Positions 1 to 8,654 are shown, counted from the stretch's first letter. The stretch: DNA of 64,000 nt from Devosia riboflavina (GCF_000743575.1 NZ_JQGC01000009.1:1-64000), one strand, 5' to 3'. The notes: generated by a model not told the origin, from the sequence alone. Translations and numbers: made by a program.

Positions 1-162
1 GTGCTCAGCGCCATCAAAGTGCGCGACCCGGTGCTCGCAGGTTTCTACCAAAGGCTCAGGGCCCGCGGCAAACCATTCAAACTCGCCATGATCGCAACCG
101 TCCGGAAACTCATCACAATCCTCAACGCCATCGCCAGAACCGACATAGCTTTTGCAGACTGA
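1..162 (+). CDS. IS110-type transposase, C-terminal fragment (cut by window edge)
   Basis: An open frame enters from the left edge and stops at TGA 160-162, giving 53 residues. The tail has the pattern of the C-terminal Transposase_20 (IS116/IS110/IS902) domain: a segment reading FYQRLRARGKPFKLA followed by RKLITILNAI, matching the usual 'FYxRLRxxGKPxKxAxxAxxRKLLxxLNA' end of IS110 transposases. Only the end is visible, so it cannot be told whether the element is intact. IS110 elements lack long terminal inverted repeats, and none is seen after the stop. The family call rests on the motif alone. Confidence 0.7.
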   Translation: MLSAIKVRDPVLAGFYQRLRARGKPFKLAMIATVRKLITILNAIARTDIAFAD

Positions 163-170
163 TCCACGGT

Positions 171-233
171 TGCTTGTCCCGGCAATCCATCTCGCCTCCG
201 CATGGACTACCGGGACAAGCCCGGTAGTGACGA
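171..233. repeat. Dispersed palindromic repeat, family R4
   Basis: Two inverted elements built on TTGTCCCGGCAATCCAT and CCGGGACAAGCCCGGTAGTGACGA are joined by a short TCGCCTCCGCATGGACTA linker. The same arrangement recurs at 15275-15366 and 55003-55077. It lies between a transposase fragment and a convergent gene end. No coding potential is seen. Confidence 0.85.
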
Positions 234-252
234 TCATCGATAGAGTTTTGGC

Positions 253-762
253 CTACTCGTAGACGCGCCAGGCATCAAAACTGCCGCCGGCGATCATGGC
301 CCAGTAGAGTTTTCCCGAACTGGTCCGCGCCACCGCCAGGCCGAATTCGGTGAATTTTGATGAGAGCAGCGTGTTGCGATGACCCTGGCTTTCGAGCCAG
401 CCGCCGATGACGTCGGGCAAGGTCTTGTAACCCTTGGCGACGTTTTCGCCGACGGCGCCGAGATAGCCGGCTTCGGTGACGCGCTGGCGCAGGGTTACGC
501 CGAGATCGTGGCTGAGCTTGTCCTGGCGGGCCATGAGGCGGGCCTGGGAGAGGGCTGCGGTTTCAAGACGCGGATTGTAGGTCCAGGGCGGAGCGCCATT
601 GGCTTTTCGCGTGGCGTTGATGGCCGAAAGAATTTCGTCGCGCGTCAGGCTTTCCGGCCGGTTGGAGGTTGCGGCCGGCAGCGGCGGGATAGTGGCCGAG
701 CAGGCAGAGAGCAGGCTGGCAGCGCCAAGGGCGAGAACGGCGCGGCGAGAAAAATGAGGCAT
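253..762 (-). CDS. CAP-superfamily (SCP/PR1) lipoprotein
   Basis: This is a 169-residue exported protein. It begins MPHFSRRAVLALGAASLLSAC, a twin-arginine-like basic start, a hydrophobic stretch and a lipobox (LLSAC), so it is probably a lipoprotein anchored at Cys21. The rest matches a bacterial CAP domain: NATRKANGAPPW near the start, LSHDLG with the conserved His, and GENVAKGY and GHRNTLLS in the second half. The family is of diverse, often unknown, extracytoplasmic function. The start at 762 is preferred to an in-frame TTG at 789 because it puts the signal peptide first. It begins 20 bases after the kinase gene ends, so the two are probably cotranscribed. Confidence 0.8.
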   Translation of the reverse strand: MPHFSRRAVLALGAASLLSACSATIPPLPAATSNRPESLTRDEILSAINATRKANGAPPWTYNPRLETAALSQARLMARQDKLSHDLGVTLRQRVTEAGYLGAVGENVAKGYKTLPDVIGGWLESQGHRNTLLSSKFTEFGLAVARTSSGKLYWAMIAGGSFDAWRVYE

Positions 763-781
763 CGAGAAATTTCCGGGGCGA

Positions 782-1633
782 TCAGGCAAGGTCGTAGGCG
801 CTGAGGAGATTAGGGAGGCAGGCCAATTGGCCGATGATGGGTTTGCCCTCTTCGATATCCCAGCAGGCGGAGAGCGCGGCGTGGGCGGCGGCCCAGCCGA
901 GGATGCGCTTGCGATTGTAGCCGAGGCGCTGGGAGAGGATATCGGCGCGGGCGGCGATGCGCTTGGGGTCGGAAGCGATCTTGTCGCCGCGCTCGGGATT
1001 GATGAAGATATTGGCGGTTTCGTAGGCGGGGTCGCCGAGGAGCCCTTTGGGGTCGATGGCGAGCCAACCGCGATCGGAACTCATGATATTGTCGTGGTGG
1101 AGATCGCCGTGGAGCGGCACGATGGCGCTGGGCTTGTCGAAGAGTTTCAGCGCGATGCCGGCTGAGCGGGCATAGAGGTCGCGGGCCGTGTGGGGCCAGG
1201 CGCGGACGTCGGTATCGAAAAGGGTCTGGAAGCGGTCGCGGAGCGGCTCCAGGCCTTCGGGCGCGTCGGGGCGTGGCTTGTGGAGGCTCGCGACGACCGT
1301 GGCGATGGCGATGGTGCCTTCGTCGTCCTTCCCGGCGCGGACGGGTTCGCCCAGCGTGCCACCATCGAGCCATTCCATGAAAATTGTATCGCCATGGGTA
1401 TCAAAGACCGTGGCGGCGCCGTCGCCTTCGTACCATTGCAGGAGGCGGACGCCCCTGCCCTCTTCCTTGGAAGCTTCAGGCTTGATGATTTTCAGCGCCG
1501 CGAAATTGCGGCCGTTCTGCTCGACGCGAAAAAGCCAGCTCCGCGGCGTTTCGGCCACGGGTGTGGATTTCGTCAGAGACCAACGGATCATGGCGCGGCT
1601 GAGCGCGGTTTCTGCATGGGACTGATTCATCAT
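782..1633 (-). CDS. Aminoglycoside/hydroxyurea antibiotic resistance kinase family protein (APH(6)-type)
   Basis: This is a 283-residue protein of the APH_6_hur kinase-like family (streptomycin 6-kinase relatives). Visible motifs are a lysine in AALKIIKP, the linker sequence FMEWLDGG, the catalytic loop HGDLHHDNIM and the metal-binding WLAIDPKGLLGDPAYE, so the kinase core is complete. The natural substrate cannot be read from the sequence, and many chromosomal members do not confer resistance. Two ATG codons are adjacent at 1633 and 1630. The frame is open further upstream to 1750, but that stretch overlaps a dispersed repeat and is probably not translated. The CAP-domain gene follows closely. 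Confidence 0.8.
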   Translation of the reverse strand: MMNQSHAETALSRAMIRWSLTKSTPVAETPRSWLFRVEQNGRNFAALKIIKPEASKEEGRGVRLLQWYEGDGAATVFDTHGDTIFMEWLDGGTLGEPVRAGKDDEGTIAIATVVASLHKPRPDAPEGLEPLRDRFQTLFDTDVRAWPHTARDLYARSAGIALKLFDKPSAIVPLHGDLHHDNIMSSDRGWLAIDPKGLLGDPAYETANIFINPERGDKIASDPKRIAARADILSQRLGYNRKRILGWAAAHAALSACWDIEEGKPIIGQLACLPNLLSAYDLA

Positions 1634-1738
1634 GGCGCCATTAGAGCAGAAGGCGGCGTGCGATTCGACGGCTTTTGCTGGTGGCGCGAGAAGGTGATGA
1701 AAGTGTGGTGGGGCGGGCCACATTATCGTGGCTTCCGC

Positions 1739-1857
1739 ACCCCCTCCCATCCTCCCCGGTCAAGGGGGAGGTGTCATATCCAGTTCTGGACTGGCGCTCG
1801 TTCAAACCACCGGCCCGGCACCCTCCCCCTTGCGGGGAGGGTTGGGGAGGGGGGAGT
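1739..1857. repeat. Dispersed palindromic repeat, divergent copy of family R1
   Basis: Two GC-rich elements (CATCCTCCCCGGTCAAGGGGGAGG and CCCTCCCCCTTGCGGGGAGGG-type) flank a short unique centre. The layout is that of the R1 copies at 7024, 11831, 27251 and 59516 but the match is weaker. It lies between the end of uxaC and the start of the kinase gene. Confidence 0.6.
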
Positions 1858-1867
1858 GGGCCGCGAT

Positions 1868-3286
1868 TTACTTGATCTTGTATGCATCCTTGGCCGCCTG
1901 ATAGCTCAGGTGCTTGGCGATTTCTTCGGCCGAGGACTTGGTCAGCCGGTTCTCGCCGACCCAGCGACCCAGGAAGCCGCAGACTTCGCGGCGCCAGACG
2001 TCGTGGCGGGCGGGGATCGAAAGCAAGGCGCGGGTGTCGTCGTTGAAGCCGGCGAGGTTATAAAAACCGGCGGTTTCGACGACCTGGTCGAGATAGCGGC
2101 GGATGCCCTGCGGGCTGTCGTGGAACCACCAGGGCGGGCCGATCATCAGGCTGGGCCAATAGCCCGCCATGGGGGCGAGTTCGCGGGCATAGGTGGTTTC
2201 GTCGAGGACGAACATGATGAGCCGCAGGTTGGGCTCGTTGCCGCAGCGCGAGAGTAGCGCGCGGAGGCCGCCGACATAGTCGGTGGGGCCGGGAATATCG
2301 GCGCCGAGATCGGGGCCGCGTTCGGAAAAGAGCAGCGGATCGGTATTGCGGCGCGAACCGGCATGGATCTGCATGACCATGCCGTCTTCGACCGAGAGCA
2401 GCGCCATTTCGGTCATCATCTGGGCGCGGAAGAGCTCCGCATCATTGGCGTCATGCTTGCCAGCGAGAATTTTGTCGAGCAGCGCTTGCTTCTCGACCAG
2501 CGGCAGGTCGGCCGTGTTGGCCGTGGGCACGCCGTGGTCGGTGGCGACGGCGCCAAAACGACGGAAATATTCGCGGCGCTTGCGGTGGGCGTTTATGAGG
2601 CCATCCCATTTGGAAATGTCTTCGCCGGTCAGCTCGCCGAATTTCTTGAGATTTTCGACGATGGCGGGGCGGCTGGGGTCGGTGACGTCATCGGGGCGAT
2701 AGGTGGTGCGAACCTGGCCGATGAGGCCCTGCCCTTCCATCGACTGGTGGTGGGTCAGGGGATCGAGCGCGAATTCGGTGGTGGCGATCACCTCGACGTT
2801 GAAGCGTTCGAGGATGGCGCGCGGCAGGAGTTCGGGCGCGCCGAGTTTGGCGTCGATGGCGTCAAAGATGCTGTCAGCGGTTTTGCCCGAAAGCTCTTCG
2901 GTGATGCCGAAGACGGCGTGGAGCGAGTGATCGACCCAGGTTTTCGAGGGCGTGCCGGCGAAGAGGTAATAATTGTCGGCAAAGAGGCGCCAGGCCTTGC
3001 GGCCGTCGGTTTCGACGGGCTTGCCGTCTTTGCGGGGAATGCCCAGCGCGTCGTAGCTGATGCCACGACTCCTCAGCATGCGCAGCACATAGTGATCGGG
3101 CGTCAGGAACAGGGCCGTGGGGCTGGCAAAGCGACCATTTTGGGCGAACCACGACGGGTCGGTATGGCCATGCGGGCTGACGATGGGGAGCTCCTTTACC
3201 GCCGGGTAGAGATCCCTAGCGATGGACTGCGCGGGCTCGGAAGCGGGGAAGAGGCGATCGGGGTGAAGGTGTGCTGGCTGGGTCAT
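1868..3286 (-). CDS. uxaC: Glucuronate (uronate) isomerase
   Basis: This is a 472-residue cytoplasmic enzyme converting D-glucuronate to D-fructuronate, and galacturonate to tagaturonate. The length matches the family (about 470). The N-terminus carries the conserved SPHGHTDPSWFA with its two metal-site histidines. Later segments such as MQIHAGSRRNTD, FVLDETTYARELAPMAGYWPS and GFNDDTRA are typical of UxaC. The start at 3286 (MTQPAHLHPD) fits the family N-terminus, and a longer frame to 3394 adds an unlikely leader. No other uronate catabolism genes lie beside it here. The divergent gap at 3287-3504 probably holds its promoter. Confidence 0.93.
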   Translation of the reverse strand: MTQPAHLHPDRLFPASEPAQSIARDLYPAVKELPIVSPHGHTDPSWFAQNGRFASPTALFLTPDHYVLRMLRSRGISYDALGIPRKDGKPVETDGRKAWRLFADNYYLFAGTPSKTWVDHSLHAVFGITEELSGKTADSIFDAIDAKLGAPELLPRAILERFNVEVIATTEFALDPLTHHQSMEGQGLIGQVRTTYRPDDVTDPSRPAIVENLKKFGELTGEDISKWDGLINAHRKRREYFRRFGAVATDHGVPTANTADLPLVEKQALLDKILAGKHDANDAELFRAQMMTEMALLSVEDGMVMQIHAGSRRNTDPLLFSERGPDLGADIPGPTDYVGGLRALLSRCGNEPNLRLIMFVLDETTYARELAPMAGYWPSLMIGPPWWFHDSPQGIRRYLDQVVETAGFYNLAGFNDDTRALLSIPARHDVWRREVCGFLGRWVGENRLTKSSAEEIAKHLSYQAAKDAYKIK

Positions 3287-3504
3287 GGCAGAGTTGTGCC
3301 ATGTTCGGGAGAGGCTTTCAACGTCTTCCATACAAGACGAATATTGTGAAGATTTAAGACAAATTAACTGCTCTCGCAAACTGCAATTCGTCATGAAGCC
3401 AAGCGAGGCTATCGTGCTGATGCGGGTGAGAAACAGCTCTCTTCAAGGCGGCTGCCCAATGTCGACTCCTGGCCCGAAGGGCCGGTGCCACATGAGGGAT
3501 GAGC

Positions 3505-3666
3505 ATGGCCAATCTCGATTTCGAAGCACAGGGACTGAAGCAGGTGCAGCTCGAGGCACGGCGCGGGGCGCATGTGCAGCGGGCGCAGCAGATGCTGATC
3601 GCGGCAGGGCTCGCGGCGCTGTGCGTCATTGGTGTGGCCGGGGCGTTTCTGGCGCAGGTGATGTAA
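3505..3666 (+). CDS. Small membrane protein, unknown function
   Basis: This is a 53-residue peptide, MANLDFEAQGLKQVQLEARR..., with an amphipathic charged first half and a hydrophobic segment from about residue 31 to the end (AGLAALCVIGVAGAFLAQV), predicted as one transmembrane helix. A GAGGG sequence lies 6 bases before the ATG at 3505. A second in-frame ATG at 3499 is possible. It lies 58 bases upstream of the response-regulator gene in the same direction. I do not recognise a family, so function is unknown. Confidence 0.55.
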   Translation: MANLDFEAQGLKQVQLEARRGAHVQRAQQMLIAAGLAALCVIGVAGAFLAQVM

Positions 3667-3724
3667 GCCGGTTTCGCGCGGCGCAGGCCTTCGATAATAT
3701 CCCGCGCGGGGAGACGAACCGCGC

Positions 3725-4396
3725 ATGCGAATTTTGCTTGTCGAAGACAATGAGGACCTGGGCGAGGCTATCGAAAGACGGCTGCGCACGGCTGGTCACT
3801 CGGTCGACTGGGTGCGCGACGGCGCCGATGTGGTGCCCGCGGCCAAGGGCGAGGATTTTGACGCGGTGGCGCTCGACCTGATGCTGCCCAATCGCGATGG
3901 GATCGGGCTGATTGCCGAATTGCGGCGGGAGAAGTTCTCGGCGCCGATCCTTGTCATTACTGCCCGTTCGGAAATCGACGACAAGGTGAGCCTGCTCGAT
4001 CTGGGGGCGGATGATTATCTCGTAAAGCCGTTTGATCTGCGCGAGCTTGAGGCGCGGTTGCGGGCACTCATTCGACGGACGGGCGGCAAGACCAGCAGCG
4101 TTCTGGCGCTGGGGGATCTGGAGCTGGATCTGGCTGGGCTCAATGCCAGCGTTGGTGGCAAAGCGCTGGAGCTGGGGCGGCGGGAGTTTCGGCTGCTTGA
4201 GATTTTGCTGACGCACGCGGGCAAGGTGGTGGCCAAGGAGCGGCTGATGAACCAGCTCTTCAATTTCGATGAGACGGTGTCGATCAATGCGCTGGAGCTG
4301 CATATTTCAAGGTTGAGGAAGAAGCTGGAGCCGGCGCGGGTCGAGATCGGGACGGTGCGGGGGGTTGGGTACGTGGCGCGGGCGGTGGATGGGTAG
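3725..4396 (+). CDS. OmpR/TctD-type response regulator
   Basis: This is a 223-residue DNA-binding response regulator. The receiver domain (about 1-115) has the acidic pair in VEDNED, the phospho-acceptor Asp in ALDLMLPNRDG, and the conserved Thr (ITAR) and Lys (LVKPF). The C-terminal winged helix (about 128-220) includes LGRREFRLLEILL and the family end RLRKKLEP...TVRGVGYVA. It is encoded upstream of, and in the same direction as, the kinase fusion at 4552, which is its obvious partner. A 155-base gap holding one R7 repeat separates them. Confidence 0.92.
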   Translation: MRILLVEDNEDLGEAIERRLRTAGHSVDWVRDGADVVPAAKGEDFDAVALDLMLPNRDGIGLIAELRREKFSAPILVITARSEIDDKVSLLDLGADDYLVKPFDLRELEARLRALIRRTGGKTSSVLALGDLELDLAGLNASVGGKALELGRREFRLLEILLTHAGKVVAKERLMNQLFNFDETVSINALELHISRLRKKLEPARVEIGTVRGVGYVARAVDG

Positions 4397-4436
4397 TTTT
4401 TTCGCCTTGTCCGCCCTGCCCCACGCCAATCCACCG

Positions 4437-4503
4437 TGTCATTCCCGCGAAAGCGGGAACCCCTGTTCTGAAACGGAGGTCCCCGCTTTCGCGGGGATGA
4501 CAC
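4437..4503. repeat. Dispersed palindromic repeat, family R7
   Basis: TGTCATTCCCGCGAAAGCGG and the opposite element CCCCGCTTTCGCGGGGATGACA form inverted copies around a short centre. A partial relative is at 35256-35280. It lies between the response regulator and the kinase fusion and ends about 50 bases before the kinase start. Confidence 0.8.
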
Positions 4504-4551
4504 CGAGAGAACGAAAGCAATTGTGGGCGCCAAACATGCAGGGGCATCGGC

Positions 4552-7005
4552 GTGCCCACTAAAAAGTCCTTCTCCATCCGCCGGCGCATTCTGGCTCTGG
4601 CTACGGTGCTGCTGCTGGCGGCAGCGGTCGCGCTGATTGTGTTCATTCGCGACTATGCGGAGCGGGCGGCGGATCGGGCTTTTGACCGGTTGCTGGCAGC
4701 GTCGGCGTTGACGATTGCCGGGGCGGTGCAGGTTGAGGATGAGACCGTCATCGTCGAATTGCCCTTTGCCGCCTTTGCCATGTTTTCCGGGGCTGATCGC
4801 GTTTTCTATGCCGTGGAGGGGCCGGATGGGCAGACCGTGACGGGCTATGAAGACCTCGCGGCACAGATGGACGAGACCAGTTCGGCGGAGCCGCGCTTTG
4901 CCGATATCCAGTATCGCGGGGAACTGGTGCGTGTGGCGTCGATCGGGCGGTTGATTTCGACGGCGAGCGATACGGGATGGGTGACCATCCATGTCGCCGA
5001 GACGCAGAACCAGCGCGAGGCGCTGTCCAATGAAATTCTCTCCAATGCCATTGTGCCGGTGATTGCGCTGACGCTGCTTGCGGTCGGGCTTGTGTGGTTC
5101 GGCATTTCGCGCATGTTTGCGCCGCTGACCGAGCTGGAGCACGAATTGGCGGCGCGGCCGCCGGATGATCTGTCGCCGGTGAGCGTGCCGGTGCCGGTGG
5201 AGGTCGGGCACCTCGTGGCGGCGCTCAACGGGTTCATGGGGCGGCTGCAAAAGACCATGGAGCGGGTGAGCGGACTCGTGGCCGAGGCGGCGCATGAGGT
5301 GCGGACGCCGCTCGCGTCGCTGCGGGCGCAGGCGGAAGTGGCGATGGATGAGCAGGACCTGGAGGCCATGCGGGGCCGGGTCGGGCGCATTCATATGGGG
5401 GCCGTGCAGGCGAGCCAGTTGGTCAGCCAGCTTCTTATGGACGCGACGATCTCGCACCGGCTTGAGGCGCAGGACAGCGAGATGGTGGCGCTGTGGGGGA
5501 TCATCGAGGAAGTGTGCCAAAGGCTCGATGGGGAGCAATTGGAGCGGGTGTCGCTTGAGGCGTCGGACGCGGCGCGGGCGGTGCAGGTGCGCGGGGATCG
5601 CGTGGCCTTGCGCGAGATGATGCGCAACCTGATCGACAATGGATTGGTCTATTCCGAGGGGCCGGTGGAGATCGGGGCGGCGATTGCGGCGGACGCGCTT
5701 GTTATCACCGTTGGTGATCACGGGCCGGGGATGGACGACGAGGAGAAGGCGAGCGTGCTCGAACGCTTCAAGCGCGGCAAGGCGAGTGCCGGAACGGTGG
5801 GCTCGGGGCTGGGGCTTTCCATCGTGTCGCGGGTGGCCGAGGCGCATGGCGGAAAGCTGCGGTTTGGCGATCGCGCGGGGGGCGGGCTTCTGGTCGAGGT
5901 GGCGCTGCCGCTGACGCGGGTATCGCGGCGGGCTGGGATGGCGGCGATGGCAGGGCTGGCGCTGGCCGCATTGTTGCTGGTGCCGGGCAATGCCGAAGCA
6001 GCATCGACGAACTATCCGGCGCCGGATGGGTCGAGCGGGACTGTGCTTACCATTGTCGGGGTGACGGACACGAAGGTGTTTCAGGCCTTTGTCGCCGGCT
6101 TTCAGGCGGAGCGGCCGGAGGTGACGGTCACCTATGAAGAGATGGATTCGCTGCCGCTGTTCCGGCAGTTTTTGGACGGCACACTACCGGTGGCGCCCGA
6201 TCTGCTGATTTCGTCGGCCTCGGACCTGCAGCTCAAGCTCGCCAATGACGGGCATGCGCTGGCCTATGATAGTCCCTATCTCGGCGCCCTCCCCGATTGG
6301 GCGCATTGGCGCAATGAGGTGTTCGGATTCACGTTCGAGCCGGCGGTGATCATCTACAATCCGGACCGTATTGCGCTCGAAGACGTGCCGCGCACGCATC
6401 TGAAACTGGCGGAATTGCTGGAGACGGAAACCGAAAAATTCCGCGGGCAGATTGCGACCTATGACATAGCGCTCTCGGGGGTGGGTTATCTGCTGGCGGC
6501 GCAGGACCAGACGATTTCGTCGACCTTTTGGCGGCTGGCGACGGCGTTCGGGCGGGCGGGGGCGCAGTTTTCGGGGTCGAGCCCGGCGATTTTGAATGGC
6601 GTGGCCGAGGGGTCGCTGGCGTTGGGGTATAATGTGCTGGGGTCCTATGCCTTTGCGCGGCAGGCGGAGGGGGCCAATATCGAGATCGTGGTGCCGGACG
6701 ATTATGTGCTGGTGCTGACGCGCTCGATGCTCATTCCGCGGGACGCGAAAGAGGTCGATCTGGCGCGGGCGTTTGTGGATTTTGCCCTCTCGCCCGCGGG
6801 GCAGGGAATCGCGGCCAGCGGTACGGCGCTGGGGTCGGTGGTACCGGGATCGACCGGGGATTGGACCAGCGAGGCGATTGCGGCGCGGGGGCGCGGGGTG
6901 ATCCAGGCCATTCCGCTGGGGCCGAGCCTGCTTGTCGCGCTCGATACGCTGCGGCGGCAACGGTTTCTCGATACGTGGAAAGAGATCGTGTCGCCGAAAT
7001 TGTAG
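4552..7005 (+). CDS. Sensor histidine kinase fused to a periplasmic solute-binding domain
   Basis: This is one open frame of 817 codons with a GTG start and AGGGG 7 bases upstream. Residues 12-31 form TM1, 32-164 a periplasmic sensor region and 165-186 TM2. A HAMP-like linker follows, then HisKA with AAHEVRTPLAS (His248), and HATPase with N-box RNLIDNG (361-363), GDHGPGM and GSGLGLS. After the kinase ends near residue 454, VSRRAGMAAMAGLALAALLL...AEAA (457-484) looks like a signal peptide or third TM. Residues 497-817 resemble a family 1 ABC solute-binding protein (ITVVG-like start, LFRQFLDG, APDLLISSA, IIYNPD, FVDFALSPAGQGIAASG). No stop separates kinase and binding parts, so this is a true in-frame fusion. 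Predicted topology puts the binding domain in the periplasm, either tethered or released by signal peptidase. An internal start at 5938 cannot be excluded. The response regulator at 3725 is the likely partner. Confidence 0.85.
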   Translation: MPTKKSFSIRRRILALATVLLLAAAVALIVFIRDYAERAADRAFDRLLAASALTIAGAVQVEDETVIVELPFAAFAMFSGADRVFYAVEGPDGQTVTGYEDLAAQMDETSSAEPRFADIQYRGELVRVASIGRLISTASDTGWVTIHVAETQNQREALSNEILSNAIVPVIALTLLAVGLVWFGISRMFAPLTELEHELAARPPDDLSPVSVPVPVEVGHLVAALNGFMGRLQKTMERVSGLVAEAAHEVRTPLASLRAQAEVAMDEQDLEAMRGRVGRIHMGAVQASQLVSQLLMDATISHRLEAQDSEMVALWGIIEEVCQRLDGEQLERVSLEASDAARAVQVRGDRVALREMMRNLIDNGLVYSEGPVEIGAAIAADALVITVGDHGPGMDDEEKASVLERFKRGKASAGTVGSGLGLSIVSRVAEAHGGKLRFGDRAGGGLLVEVALPLTRVSRRAGMAAMAGLALAALLLVPGNAEAASTNYPAPDGSSGTVLTIVGVTDTKVFQAFVAGFQAERPEVTVTYEEMDSLPLFRQFLDGTLPVAPDLLISSASDLQLKLANDGHALAYDSPYLGALPDWAHWRNEVFGFTFEPAVIIYNPDRIALEDVPRTHLKLAELLETETEKFRGQIATYDIALSGVGYLLAAQDQTISSTFWRLATAFGRAGAQFSGSSPAILNGVAEGSLALGYNVLGSYAFARQAEGANIEIVVPDDYVLVLTRSMLIPRDAKEVDLARAFVDFALSPAGQGIAASGTALGSVVPGSTGDWTSEAIAARGRGVIQAIPLGPSLLVALDTLRRQRFLDTWKEIVSPKL

Positions 7006-7023
7006 GGTGCAGAGGTTGCCGAA

Positions 7024-7129
7024 CCCCCACCCTTGATCCCTCCCCACAAGAGGGAGGGAGACGATGGAACCGGGACATTGAGGCTGGCGCCTCCCTCCCC
7101 CTTGTGGGGAGGGAATGAGGGTGGGGGTG
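7024..7129. repeat. Dispersed palindromic repeat, family R1
   Basis: CCCCCACCCTTGATCCCTCC leads in, an inverted pair CCCTCCCCACAAG / CTTGTGGGGAGGG follows, and GAATGAGGGTGGGGG closes. The two outer arms are themselves inverted copies. Near-identical copies lie at 11831, 27251 and 59516. It sits directly after the kinase fusion and before the dapD promoter. Confidence 0.9.
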
Positions 7130-7153
7130 GCGGGCGCGATACCTGCATTCAAG

Positions 7154-7181
7154 TTGACACTCCGCCCTGCCCCGCTATGGT
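7154..7181 (+). promoter_or_regulatory. Candidate sigma-70 promoter of dapD
   Basis: TTGACA at 7154-7159 is separated by 16 bases from TATGGT at 7176-7181. The ATG of dapD is at 7210. The -35 is a perfect consensus and the -10 matches 4 of 6 positions. This is a prediction from motif only. Confidence 0.45.
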
Positions 7182-7209
7182 CCGCGCCAGCATTTCCGTA
7201 GGAGCCGTC

Positions 7210-8052
7210 ATGTCGAACGCCCAGCTTTCCACCGTCATCGAAACCGCCTTTGAGAACCGGGCCGAGATCAATTTCTCGACCAAAGGCGAAGTGCGCGATG
7301 CAGTGGAAACGGCGCTGAACCTGCTCGATAGCGGACAGGCGCGCGTGGCCGAGAAGGTCGATGGCAATTGGCAGGTCAATCAGTGGCTGAAGAAGGCCGT
7401 GCTGCTCTCGTTCCGCCTCAATGACAATGTGCTCATCGAAGGCGCTCCGGGCGGAGCCAACTGGTTCGACAAGGTGCCGAGCAAGTTCCAAGGCTGGGGC
7501 GAAAACCAGTATCGCGCCGCCGGTTTCCGGTCGGTGCCGGGTTCGGTGGTGCGCCAGTCGGCATTCATCGGCAAGGGTGTCATCCTGATGCCGAGCTTTG
7601 TGAATCTCGGCGCCTATGTCGATGAAAACACCATGGTCGATACCTGGGCCACGGTCGGGTCCTGCGCGCAGATCGGCAAGAATGTGCACCTGTCGGGCGG
7701 CGTCGGCATTGGCGGTGTGCTGGAGCCGCTGCAGGCCAATCCGACCATCATCGAAGACAATTGCTTTGTCGGGGCGCGCTCGGAAGTCGTCGAAGGCGTG
7801 ATCGTGGGCGAAGGCTCGGTGATTTCCATGGGCGTCTTCATCGGCGCTTCGACGAAGATCATCAATCGCGCCACCGGCGAGGTGCATATGGGCAAGGTGC
7901 CGCCCTATTCCGTCGTCGTTTCCGGTTCGCTGCCCGGCAAGCCGTTGCCGGATGGCACGCCGGGACCGAGCCTCTATTGCGCTGTGATAGTCAAAACCGT
8001 CGATGCGCAGACGCGCTCGAAGACCGGTATCAACGAACTGCTGCGCGACTAG
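7210..8052 (+). CDS. dapD: Tetrahydrodipicolinate N-succinyltransferase
   Basis: This is a 280-residue cytoplasmic enzyme that transfers succinyl from succinyl-CoA to tetrahydrodipicolinate in the lysine/DAP pathway. The centre and C-terminus show left-handed beta-helix hexapeptide repeats ([19 protein letters not shown], then [20 protein letters not shown]) and the family segment [14 protein letters not shown]. The length matches the family (274-285). The start at 7210 has AGGAG 5 bases upstream. The open frame extends back to 7033 through an R1 repeat, which I exclude. dapE follows two genes downstream, so the pathway step pair is kept together. Confidence 0.95.
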   Translation: MSNAQLSTVIETAFENRAEINFSTKGEVRDAVETALNLLDSGQARVAEKVDGNWQVNQWLKKAVLLSFRLNDNVLIEGAPGGANWFDKVPSKFQGWGENQYRAAGFRSVPGSVVRQSAFIGKGVILMPSFVNLGAYVDENTMVDTWATVGSCAQIGKNVHLSGGVGIGGVLEPLQANPTIIEDNCFVGARSEVVEGVIVGEGSVISMGVFIGASTKIINRATGEVHMGKVPPYSVVVSGSLPGKPLPDGTPGPSLYCAVIVKTVDAQTRSKTGINELLRD

Positions 8053-8156
8053 GTCCGGGGTTCGGTCGGCATAATAGGCGGCGCTGGCTCTTGCCGCGCC
8101 GTCATCCTACTCTTCGCTCTGCGCCGGAATGATTCCGGGCCAATGTGGGGGAAGTC

Positions 8157-8636
8157 ATGGATAAAATCGTTGCACTATTGACCACGTCTGAAGGCCGCAT
8201 CGGCCGCCAGCAATGGTGGATCGGCGTGCTCGCCGTTTTCGTCATCGCGCTTATTGCCAGCATCGTCCTGAACCTGATTGCCTTTGGCAATTTCACCGTC
8301 CTGTCCTGGCTCTATGTGCTGCTGAACCTGGCCCTGCTGTGGCCGAGCTACAATATCGGCATGAAGCGCCGGCACGACCGGGACAGCGATGGCATGGACC
8401 TCAAGATCCTGCTCGGCGCCAGCGTGCTGCTCAATCTGCTTACGGCGACCGGCATCGGCTTTTCGGTGGTCGATATCGGAGGTGGCGTGATGCTGCCGCA
8501 GCCGCCGTTCTGGCTGACCGCGCTCAATCTTATCTTCGGCATTTTTGCCATCTACATGCTCGTGCAGCTCGGTTTTCTCAAGGGCACCACGGGCTCCAAC
8601 TCCTATGGTGCCGACCCCGTCGGCGCCGCTGCCTGA
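8157..8636 (+). CDS. DUF805-family membrane protein
   Basis: This is a 159-residue integral membrane protein with the DUF805 pattern: an N-terminal GRIGRQQWWIG motif, three to four hydrophobic segments (about 24-45, 50-68, 88-110, 125-147), and KRRHDRDSDGMD in the loop. The function of the family is unknown. The ATG at 8157 is preceded by GGGGGAAG. A GTG at 8145 is possible but less well placed. It is inserted between dapD and dapE in the same direction. Confidence 0.8.
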   Translation: MDKIVALLTTSEGRIGRQQWWIGVLAVFVIALIASIVLNLIAFGNFTVLSWLYVLLNLALLWPSYNIGMKRRHDRDSDGMDLKILLGASVLLNLLTATGIGFSVVDIGGGVMLPQPPFWLTALNLIFGIFAIYMLVQLGFLKGTTGSNSYGADPVGAAA

Positions 8637-8654
8637 CTTTTAGGACTTTTTCCG

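Noticed and set aside
3725..4396. Assigning the regulator as TctD for the TctABC transporter
   Set aside because: The transporter is about 33 kb away and the fused binding domain is of another family than TctC.
4015..5847. Very long minus-strand open frame opposite the response regulator and kinase
   Set aside because: It is arginine- and histidine-rich, shows no domain, and is the antisense of two clear genes in GC-rich DNA.
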